Assembly (NCBI RefSeq): GCF_039929605.1
Contig: NZ_JBDSQX010000098.1
Span: 17,829 to 81,828, forward strand
DNA: 64,000 nucleotides
Source of the DNA: Pelomonas sp039929605
GTDB lineage: Bacteria; Pseudomonadota; Gammaproteobacteria; Burkholderiales; Burkholderiaceae_C
Direction of reading: 5' to 3'
Positions 57,660 through 64,000 of the stretch are shown here, one piece after another. The notes under the pieces were generated by a model that searched no databases, was not told where the DNA came from, and saw only the letters and a program-made list of their open reading frames with translations. Made by a program: the position numbers and the translations under genes. How positions within the stretch are numbered: position 1 is the first letter of the stretch; every line of letters begins with the position of its first letter.

Positions 57660-60050
57660 TCAGCCCAGCTTGGCAATCACACTCTCGGCCGTGACCGAAT
57701 TGTCCGGCGGCTGCCAGCTCTGCGCCCACGCAATGAACTGTTCCTGCGGCATGGGCTTGCAGATGAAATAGCCCTGACCCTCGTCGCAGCCCAGGCGTGC
57801 CAGCAGAGCCCAGGCCTTGGCCGTCTCCACGCCCTCGGCGACGACGGTGAGGCCGAGGTTGTGGGCCAGCTCGATGGTGGAGCGCACGATGCGCGCGTCG
57901 TCCAGATCGCGCTCCATGGCCATGACGAAGCTCTTGTCGATCTTCAGCTCGTCCACCGGCAGGCGCTTCAGGTAGGCCAGCGACGAATAGCCGGTGCCGA
58001 AGTCGTCGATGGACAACTTGAAGCCCATCGCGTGCAGTTGCTCCAGCGTCGACAACGCCCGTTCGGGGTCGTCCATGATGGCGCTCTCGGTGATCTCCAG
58101 GCACAGCGAGGCCGGCGGCACCTGGCGCGGCGTGATCAGGGCTTCGATCTTGGCCGGCAGGTCCTGATCCATCAGGTCGCGCGTGGACAGGTTGACCGAC
58201 AGCCGCAGCGACAGGCCCGCGTCCAGCGCCTCGCGCGCAAACTTGGCCGCGCCCGACAGCACCCAGGCGCTCAACATGCGGATGAAGCCGGTCTGCTCCG
58301 CGAACGGGATGAACTGCATCGGCGGCACCAGGCCGCGCTTCGGGTGCTGCCAGCGCACCAGCGCCTCGGCGCCGATGACTTTGCCGGTCTGCAGGTCGAT
58401 CTTGGGCTGCAGGAAGAGGCGCAGCTCCTCGTTCTCCACCGCGTGGCGCAGCTCGGTCAGCAGCGACAGCGACTCCTGGCTGCCGGCGTCCAGCTGGGCG
58501 TGATAGATCAGGCTGCCGCACTGGCGCGCCTTGGCCGCGTACATGGCCAGCTCGGCGCGGTCCAGCAACGGGTTGACGTCGTGACCATGCTCGGGGAAGA
58601 GGGCGATGCCGATGCCGGCGCCAAGGTCGACGGTCTCGTTGTCGATGAGCAGCGGGTGCTCGAAGTCCTTCAGGATGGCCAGCGCCGCCTCGCTGGCGGC
58701 GTGCGCGTCGGTGTGGGCCAGCAGGATGGCGAACTCGTCGCCCGACAGCCGCGCCAGCACCGAGTGAGCCGGCGCGCACAGCGCCCGCAGCCGCTCGGCC
58801 ACGCTCTGCAGCAGGCGGTCGCCGACATCGTGGCCCAACACGTCGTTGACGTGCTTGAAGCGGTCCAGGTCCAGCATCAGCACGGCGCCCGGCGTGTCGC
58901 TGTGGGTCAGGTGGTGATACAGGAACTCGGCAAAGCGCGCGCGGTTGGGCAGCAGCGTCAGCGGGTCGACATAGGCCAGGTTGTTGACGAGGGCGTCGCG
59001 GCGGCGGATGCCCTCGCGCATGCTCTCCAGCGACAGCGCCAGCTTGTGCACCTCCTCCAGCCGCGAGGTCGAGGGCACCGGGGTGTCGTAGTCGCCGCGC
59101 TCCAGCCGCCGTGCGGCGGCGGACAGCGCCTTGATCGGCCCGCTGATGCCGCGCGCCAGCAGCACGCTGACGAGGGCGAAGACGGCGACGCCGAGCAGGG
59201 TCAGCCCCAGCAGCACGAGCTGCAGCTGCCGGTAGGGCGCGAGCGCCGCGTCCAGTGAGCGCAGCAGCAGCACGCCCAGCCGCTGCTCGCCGCCGAGCAG
59301 CGGCACGAAGCGCGCGCGCATGCGCTCGCCGTCCAGCTCGATCACACCGCCTGCCGGCGCCTCGCTGCCGAGGCTGCCCTGCAGCGCCGCAGTGGCGCGG
59401 GTGTCGAGGTTGGTGACGATGTTGAGCCAGGGCCGGCCCGTGGGCTGCAGCAGCACGACGCTCTGCAGCTCCGACAGGGCCTTGAGATCGTCCAGCACCT
59501 CTCGGTCGAGCGCAAAGCCCATCAGCACCCAGCCCACCGGTGCCGGCGTGCGCACCTGCACGGCAACGACCTGGTAGACGTGATCCCCGAGCAGGGACAA
59601 CGCCGTGCCCTCCTTGCTGCCCACCAGCGCCTTCAACGCCCCGCCAAAGGAGGCGGCGCCGTCGCGGGTCGCGGTGACGAGCTTCAGATCGGCGTCGAAA
59701 TACGCGACGACCGAGGCGCCGATGCGCTCGCCCTGGTTGGACAAGGCGTCCTTGATCGTCTCGACCGTGCCCGTCTCGGCCAGCGACAGGCCGATGGTGG
59801 TGCGAAAGCCGTAGTCCTTGGCCAGCAGCTCGGCCGCGTCGTGCAGCTTGCCGGCGCGCTGGTCCAGCAGGCGGCGCAGCACGCGCTCACCCGTCTGCAA
59901 CTCGGCCGCCAGGGAGTCCTCGGCGTTGTGCGTGATGCTGGCGTTGATGGCGACGAAGCTGACCAGCTGCACGACGAGCAGAAGCGCCAGGAACAGGCCG
60001 ACGATGCGGCCTTCCAGGCGACGCAGATTCAGCCAGGCCGGCAAGTGCAT
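57660..60050 (-). CDS. Membrane GGDEF-EAL c-di-GMP protein
   Basis: 796 residues. Two membrane helices (about 15-37 and 278-302) enclose a periplasmic sensor, then HAMP, a GGDEF domain with the variant signature LSGDEFAI, and an EAL domain. The EAL domain has GAEALVRWQHP, ESAIMDD and IDDFGTGYSSLAYLKR, so phosphodiesterase residues look intact. May make and/or break c-di-GMP; the G-to-S change in GGDEF leaves cyclase activity uncertain. Starts at ATG 60050 or TTG 60059, just after the cupredoxin gene stop, so the two are cotranscribed. Confidence 0.88.
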   Translation of the reverse strand: MHLPAWLNLRRLEGRIVGLFLALLLVVQLVSFVAINASITHNAEDSLAAELQTGERVLRRLLDQRAGKLHDAAELLAKDYGFRTTIGLSLAETGTVETIKDALSNQGERIGASVVAYFDADLKLVTATRDGAASFGGALKALVGSKEGTALSLLGDHVYQVVAVQVRTPAPVGWVLMGFALDREVLDDLKALSELQSVVLLQPTGRPWLNIVTNLDTRATAALQGSLGSEAPAGGVIELDGERMRARFVPLLGGEQRLGVLLLRSLDAALAPYRQLQLVLLGLTLLGVAVFALVSVLLARGISGPIKALSAAARRLERGDYDTPVPSTSRLEEVHKLALSLESMREGIRRRDALVNNLAYVDPLTLLPNRARFAEFLYHHLTHSDTPGAVLMLDLDRFKHVNDVLGHDVGDRLLQSVAERLRALCAPAHSVLARLSGDEFAILLAHTDAHAASEAALAILKDFEHPLLIDNETVDLGAGIGIALFPEHGHDVNPLLDRAELAMYAAKARQCGSLIYHAQLDAGSQESLSLLTELRHAVENEELRLFLQPKIDLQTGKVIGAEALVRWQHPKRGLVPPMQFIPFAEQTGFIRMLSAWVLSGAAKFAREALDAGLSLRLSVNLSTRDLMDQDLPAKIEALITPRQVPPASLCLEITESAIMDDPERALSTLEQLHAMGFKLSIDDFGTGYSSLAYLKRLPVDELKIDKSFVMAMERDLDDARIVRSTIELAHNLGLTVVAEGVETAKAWALLARLGCDEGQGYFICKPMPQEQFIAWAQSWQPPDNSVTAESVIAKLG

Positions 60051-60060
60051 CGTGGTCAAG

Positions 60061-60651
60061 TCAGTCGTTCAGCGTCAGCACGCTGGGACCGCCGCCGGCC
60101 GGCACGCTGATCTTGAGGCTCTGCAGCGCGGGCGACTTCTGGCCGTCGTGCCAGGCCTTGACGGCGTGCTCGCCGGCGGGCAGCTCGAACGTGGCCTGGC
60201 CCATGTCGTCGGTGCGCGCAAAGGTGGGCGTGTCGACGACGATGACGTGAGCGCTCATGCGGTCGTGGATGTTGCAGCCTAAAGCGGCGACGCCGGGCTT
60301 GTCGAAGACGACGGGCTCGGTCGGCGTGCCCGAGTAAAGCTTGATGTCGATGACCTTGATCGGCGAGATCGAGTAGACGTGATGCCGCACGGTGTCGAAG
60401 TTCGGGAAGTTCACCGCGGTGCCCGTCTGCACGACGAGCAACTGGGGCGTGAACTGGCGGTCACGCTGGCCCATCTCGGCCTTGGCCGTCGTCGTCCTGG
60501 CCGGCCGACCCTTGACCTCGACGGCCACCACGGCGTTGGCCAGCGGCTGACCCTGGGCGTCACGTAACTGCACTGTGACCGGCACGGCCAACGCTGCTGG
60601 CGCCAGTACGGCGGCAACGGTCAGGACGGCGAGGTGGGGAAGAGTCGACAT
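60061..60651 (-). CDS. Periplasmic cupredoxin-like protein (methylamine-utilization type)
   Basis: 196 residues with a signal peptide. A carboxypeptidase-like beta region is followed by a plastocyanin-like copper site: NFPNFDTVRHHVYS (His90/91), then LGCNIHDRMSAHVIV (C126, H129, M132). All type 1 copper ligands are present. Annotated elsewhere as methylamine utilization protein, but no mau genes are near. It ends 10 bases before the GGDEF-EAL gene, so it may report copper or redox state to that sensor. Confidence 0.85.
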   Translation of the reverse strand: MSTLPHLAVLTVAAVLAPAALAVPVTVQLRDAQGQPLANAVVAVEVKGRPARTTTAKAEMGQRDRQFTPQLLVVQTGTAVNFPNFDTVRHHVYSISPIKVIDIKLYSGTPTEPVVFDKPGVAALGCNIHDRMSAHVIVVDTPTFARTDDMGQATFELPAGEHAVKAWHDGQKSPALQSLKISVPAGGGPSVLTLND

Positions 60652-60691
60652 GGCGGGCTGGGTTTCGCGCCCGACGATAGCCCAATCGCGC

Positions 60692-61762
60692 TCAGCGAAC
60701 CGTGAGAACTGCCCCGGTCTTGCCGCTGGCGGCTTCGGCCAGCATCAGCGCGAAGCGGCGCAGGGCGGCCCAGGGGTTGCTGGGCCAGTCGGGGTGGCGC
60801 AGCCCTTTGACGAGGCCGTCGCAGACCTGGGCGGCCTGCACCAGTGCGCCGGCCTGGGCGCTGTCCAGTCGCGGCGCGATGCGCTCCACCAAGCGTTCCT
60901 TGGCGCCCCAGACACGGGCTTCTCGCAGCGCCAGTGGCAGCGGCTTGCCGGCGTCCAGCGCGGCGCGCACGCGGGCCAGCGCGCGGGCGTCTTCGGACAG
61001 CGTCCAGTGCACCAACACTGCTGCCTCGCCCTCGGCCTCCAGGCCGTCGAGCATGCGCAAGAGGCGCGGAACGGCGCCAGACAGCACGGCCTCGCTGAGC
61101 TTGAAGACGTCGAAGCGCGCCACGTCCATGACGGCCGCCTCGATCTGTTCGAGCGTCAGCTCGCCCTTGGGGTGCAGCAGCGCGAGCTTCTGCAGCTCCT
61201 GGTGGGCAGCGAGCAGGTTGCCCTCGACGCGGTCGGCAAAGAAGGCCAGCGCGCGTTGGCCGTCCTCGCCTTCGGGTACGGACTGGCCCTGGGCCTTGAG
61301 CCGCTGTGCCAGCCACGCGGGCAGCATGCGGCGCTCGACGGGCTCGACGCGGATGGACGCGCCGTTGCCGTCCAGCGCCGTGAACCACGCGCTGGAGAGC
61401 TGGGTCTTGTCCAGGCGCGGCAGCGTCACCAGCGTCAGCACGTCGTCGGGCGCGGCCTGGGCATAACGCTGCAACGCCTCAGAGCCTTCCTTGCCGGGCT
61501 TGCCGCTGGGAATGCGGATCTCGATGAACTGGCGGTCGGCAAACAGGCTCATCGCCTGCGCGGCGGCCAGCACCGGCGCCCAGTCGAAATAGGCGCCCGA
61601 GACGATGAAGATCTGCCGCTCGCCAAAACCGTTGGCGCGCGCGGCGGCGCGGATCTGGTCGGCCGCCTCCTGCGCGAGCAGGGGCTCGTCGCCGTGGACG
61701 GTGTAGATGCGGGCCAGGCCTTTGCTCAGATGGCCGGCGAGGGACTCGGCGCGGAGCTGCAT
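60692..61762 (-). CDS. holA: DNA polymerase III subunit delta
   Basis: 356 residues. Opens the sliding clamp within the clamp loader. The N-terminal IYTVHGDEPLLAQEAADQIR and the central EGNLLAAHQELQKLALLHPK match HolA. The start at 61762 (MQLRAESLAGHL) is preferred. The longer frame to 61816 would translate repeat family C (SLCLCASVAVF) and is an artefact. Downstream of lptE in the usual leuS-lptE-holA order. Confidence 0.93.
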   Translation of the reverse strand: MQLRAESLAGHLSKGLARIYTVHGDEPLLAQEAADQIRAAARANGFGERQIFIVSGAYFDWAPVLAAAQAMSLFADRQFIEIRIPSGKPGKEGSEALQRYAQAAPDDVLTLVTLPRLDKTQLSSAWFTALDGNGASIRVEPVERRMLPAWLAQRLKAQGQSVPEGEDGQRALAFFADRVEGNLLAAHQELQKLALLHPKGELTLEQIEAAVMDVARFDVFKLSEAVLSGAVPRLLRMLDGLEAEGEAAVLVHWTLSEDARALARVRAALDAGKPLPLALREARVWGAKERLVERIAPRLDSAQAGALVQAAQVCDGLVKGLRHPDWPSNPWAALRRFALMLAEAASGKTGAVLTVR

Positions 61763-61775
61763 ATCAGCGACCGAG

Positions 61776-61855
61776 AACACAGCCACAGAGGCACAGAGAC
61801 ACAGAGAGACCTTCATCCCGCTGCCTCTGTGCCTCTGTGCCTCTGTGGCTTTGTT
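61776..61855. repeat. Repeat family C copy 2
   Basis: Arms 61776-61806 and 61825-61855 pair with two mismatches; they share the words cacagccacagaggcacaga and gcctctgtgcctctgtggct with the perfect copy at 29579-29654. Lies in the 104-base gap between lptE and holA, 13 bases upstream of holA's ATG, so it may affect holA translation or coupling. Confidence 0.8.
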
Positions 61856-61866
61856 TGGTTTTCATT

Positions 61867-62352
61867 TCACGTCGGCAATTTCACTGCTGCCAGGCGGCGC
61901 AGCACCTGCGCGATGGCATCGGAATGCATGGCGCCGTAGAGGTTGGCGGCCTCCTGCTCCTTGGCCAAGGCGTCGCTCTCGGTGTAGTTCATGTCTCGCG
62001 CCAGGCGCAACTCGACCTTGGGCACCAGCAGCTCGCCGGCTGCCGTGCGGATCATGTAGTCGAACTGCAGGCGCAACTGGAACTCGCGCACCTGCCCGAC
62101 GCTGGTGGACGCGACGACGGTGCGGTCGCGGGACTCGTGCAGCACCTCCAGCACGACTTCGGCGCGCGCCGGGTCTTCCAGCAACTGCACCGGCGTGCGC
62201 TTGATCTGGCGCCTGAGGCCGGCGGCCAGCGGCGAGTTGGGCTCGAAGCCGATCAGCGCCAGCGTCTTGAACGGCAGCTCGGCTTCACGGCGCAGCTCGA
62301 AGCCGCAGCCGGCGAGGGCGGTCAGGCCGAGAAGCAGGATGCGCCTGTTCAT
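61867..62352 (-). CDS. lptE: LPS-assembly lipoprotein LptE
   Basis: 161 residues with lipobox LTALAGC, then GFELRREAELPFKTLALIGF, the LptE/RlpB pattern. Plugs the LptD barrel (lptD at 42398). The start overlaps the leuS stop by one base (TGATG), so it is coupled to leuS. Confidence 0.92.
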   Translation of the reverse strand: MNRRILLLGLTALAGCGFELRREAELPFKTLALIGFEPNSPLAAGLRRQIKRTPVQLLEDPARAEVVLEVLHESRDRTVVASTSVGQVREFQLRLQFDYMIRTAAGELLVPKVELRLARDMNYTESDALAKEQEAANLYGAMHSDAIAQVLRRLAAVKLPT

Positions 62353-64000
62353 CAGACGACGATGTTGACGAGTCGACCGGGGACGATGACGACCTTCTTC
62401 GGCGCCTTGCCTTCGCTGAACTTGGCGAACTCGGGGTTGGCCAGCGCGGCCGCCTCGATGGCGGCCTTGTCGGCCGAGGCCGGCACTTTCACCGAGCCCC
62501 GCAGCTTGCCGTTGACCTGCAGCATCAGCTCGATCTCGTCCTGCACCAGCGCCGCCTCGTCGACCGTGGGCCAGGGCGCGTCGAGCAGGTCGCCCAGTTC
62601 GGCCGCGAAACCGAGGTCTTGCCAGAGCTGATGGCTGATGTGCGGCGTGGCCGGGTAGAGCACGCGCAGCAACACCGAGAAGCCGTCACGCACGGCCGCA
62701 AACTGGCCTTCGGCCTTGAAGCCTTCAAGCGCATTCAGCAGCTTCATCGCGCCGGAGACGACGGTGTTGTACTGCATGCGCTCGTAGTCGTAGCTGACCT
62801 GCTTGAGCACGTTGTGCACCTCGCGGCGCAGCGCCTTGCCGTCGCCGTTCAGCGCGGCAAAGTCCTTGCCGCCGGCCTTGATCGCGTCGGCATTGCGCGC
62901 GCCGAAGCTCCACACGCGCTTCAGGAAGCGATGCGCGCCTTCCACGGCCGCGTCGTTCCACTCCAGCGTCTGCTCCGGCGGGCTCGCGAACATGACGAAC
63001 AGGCGGGCTGTGTCGGCGCCGTACTGGTCGATCAACGCCTGCGGGTCCACGCCGTTGTTCTTGGACTTGGACATCGTCGTCATCTCGTACTCGAGCGGCG
63101 TGCCGTCCTTCTTCAGCTTGGCGCCGGCGATGCCGCCCTTGTCGTCATGGATGACGTCGATCTCATGGTCCCAGTAGTAGTCCTTGCCGCCGCCCTCGGG
63201 CTTGTGGAAGAACGCACCCTTCAGCACCATGCCCTGCGTCAGCAGCTTCTCGAACGGCTCGCTGATCGTCACCAGGCCCAGGTCGCGCATCGCCTTGGTC
63301 CAGAAGCGCGCGTAGAGCAGGTGAAGGATCGCGTGCTCGATGCCGCCGATGTACTGGTTCATCGGCATCCAGTACTTCGTGCCTTCGCCGACCATGGCTT
63401 CGCTGTTGGTCGGGTCGCAATAGCGCATGAAGTACCAGGACGAATCGACGAAGGTGTCCATCGTGTCCGTCTCGCGCTTGGCCGGCTTGCCGCAGGTCGG
63501 GCAGGCGACGTTCAGGAAGGCCGCGTGCTTGTTCAGCGGGTTGCCGGTGCCGTCCGGCACGAGGTTCTCGGGCAGCACGACCGGCAGGTCTTTCTCCGGC
63601 ACCGGGACGTCGCCGCAGTCCTTGCAGTGGATGATCGGCACCGGGCAGCCCAAGTAGCGCTGGCGCGAGATGCCCCAATCGCGCAGCCGCCACTGCACGT
63701 GCTTGTCGCCGAGCCCTTTGACCTTGAGGTCGGCCGCGACGGCATCGACCGATGCCATGAAATCGAGGCCGTCGTACTTGCCCGAATTGATGTTGGTGCC
63801 ATAGTCGGCGTATTCCGGTTTCCATGGCGCGGGCACCGTGTCGCCCGCTTTGCCATCCACCAAATGCCGGATGACCGGCTGGATGGGCAGGCCGTACTTG
63901 GTCGCGAACTCGAAGTCGCGCTCGTCATGCGCCGGCACGCCCATGACGGCGCCATCGCCGTAGCTCATGAGCACGTAGTTGCCGACCCACACGGGCACCT
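62352..64000 (-). CDS. leuS: Leucyl-tRNA synthetase, C-terminal part (5' end outside window)
   Basis: About 549 residues visible, continuing past the window edge at 64000. The editing (CP1) domain end has GVPAHDERDFEFATKYGLPI. The zinc-like knuckles CKDCG and CPTCG, DSSWYFMRYCDP, the KMSKS-loop MSKSKNNGVDPQ, and the C-terminal anticodon and LeuRS tail follow. Charges tRNA-Leu. First gene of leuS-lptE-holA. Confidence 0.96.
   Translation of the reverse strand, partial: VPVWVGNYVLMSYGDGAVMGVPAHDERDFEFATKYGLPIQPVIRHLVDGKAGDTVPAPWKPEYADYGTNINSGKYDGLDFMASVDAVAADLKVKGLGDKHVQWRLRDWGISRQRYLGCPVPIIHCKDCGDVPVPEKDLPVVLPENLVPDGTGNPLNKHAAFLNVACPTCGKPAKRETDTMDTFVDSSWYFMRYCDPTNSEAMVGEGTKYWMPMNQYIGGIEHAILHLLYARFWTKAMRDLGLVTISEPFEKLLTQGMVLKGAFFHKPEGGGKDYYWDHEIDVIHDDKGGIAGAKLKKDGTPLEYEMTTMSKSKNNGVDPQALIDQYGADTARLFVMFASPPEQTLEWNDAAVEGAHRFLKRVWSFGARNADAIKAGGKDFAALNGDGKALRREVHNVLKQVSYDYERMQYNTVVSGAMKLLNALEGFKAEGQFAAVRDGFSVLLRVLYPATPHISHQLWQDLGFAAELGDLLDAPWPTVDEAALVQDEIELMLQVNGKLRGSVKVPASADKAAIEAAALANPEFAKFSEGKAPKKVVIVPGRLVNIVV

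Noticed and set aside
61763..61816. Extended N-terminus of holA
   Set aside because: The 18 extra codons translate repeat family C; HolA homology begins at the ATG at 61762.

Overview
The window looks like chromosomal DNA from a betaproteobacterium of the order Burkholderiales, most likely the Roseateles/Rubrivivax/Leptothrix neighbourhood. That placement is an inference from gene content: high-GC coding sequence, an lptD-surA-rsmA block, metX-metW, leuS-lptE-holA, a PEP-CTERM protein, an IF-1 paralogue beside a cold-shock gene, and dispersed palindromic repeats. No rRNA, tRNA, CRISPR array, integrase or transposase gene was seen.

1-7.4 kb: a threonine-aldolase-like enzyme, an alpha/beta hydrolase, an IF-1/cold-shock cluster, a cardiolipin-synthase-like phospholipase D, a small exported protein, a 168-bp palindromic repeat next to a glycosidase remnant, and zwf. 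7.5-10.1 kb: one AT-richer gene for a SIR2-TPR protein, bracketed by inverted REP-like repeats. It looks like a recent insertion and a probable NADase-type defence effector. 10.3-15.2 kb: an AcoR-type sigma-54 activator divergent from an ExaC-type aldehyde dehydrogenase with a clear -24/-12 promoter and paired upstream dyads. A fibro-slime PEP-CTERM gene with its own sigma-54 promoter follows.

15.2-21.7 kb (minus strand): a cell-wall and phosphodiester salvage region. murQ, an AmpG-like transporter and a GHL10 glycosidase-like lipoprotein are joined by ATGA overlaps, followed by a second AmpG-like transporter and a glycerophosphodiesterase. 21.9-23.8 kb: a bufferin-type RiPP locus with a Cys-rich precursor, a DUF692 maturase and a DUF2063 partner, and a strong hairpin between precursor and maturase. 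23.8-28.2 kb: a lipoprotein, an exported peroxiredoxin, an amidase, a GST and small hypothetical genes. 28.4-32.0 kb: a TetR-HlyD-ATPase-permease export operon resembling cecR-ybhGFSR, with a perfect palindromic operator. 32.1-35.5 kb: a chemoreceptor, then a SAM-II riboswitch in front of metX-metW.

35.5-41.8 kb: a small Lys-rich exported protein between inverted repeats, a MORN-repeat protein with a lipoprotein partner, an M20 peptidase and a LysR regulator. 41.8-46.9 kb: lptD-surA-rsmA, with a truncated AmgK-like gene divergent from lptD. 47.1-48.0 kb: a secreted barnase and its barstar. 48.2-52.8 kb: maeB, thiL-pgpA, a 159-bp palindrome filling the gap, and pncC. 52.8-60.7 kb: an ECF sigma factor, a large lipoprotein and a membrane Ser/Thr kinase, then a GGDEF-EAL protein paired with a periplasmic cupredoxin. 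60.7-64 kb: leuS (5' end outside the window), lptE and holA.

Most notable: the REP-flanked SIR2-TPR gene, the bufferin locus, the MurQ-AmpG cluster together with a truncated AmgK, the SAM-II riboswitch, two sigma-54 promoters, and four families of dispersed palindromic or inverted repeats.
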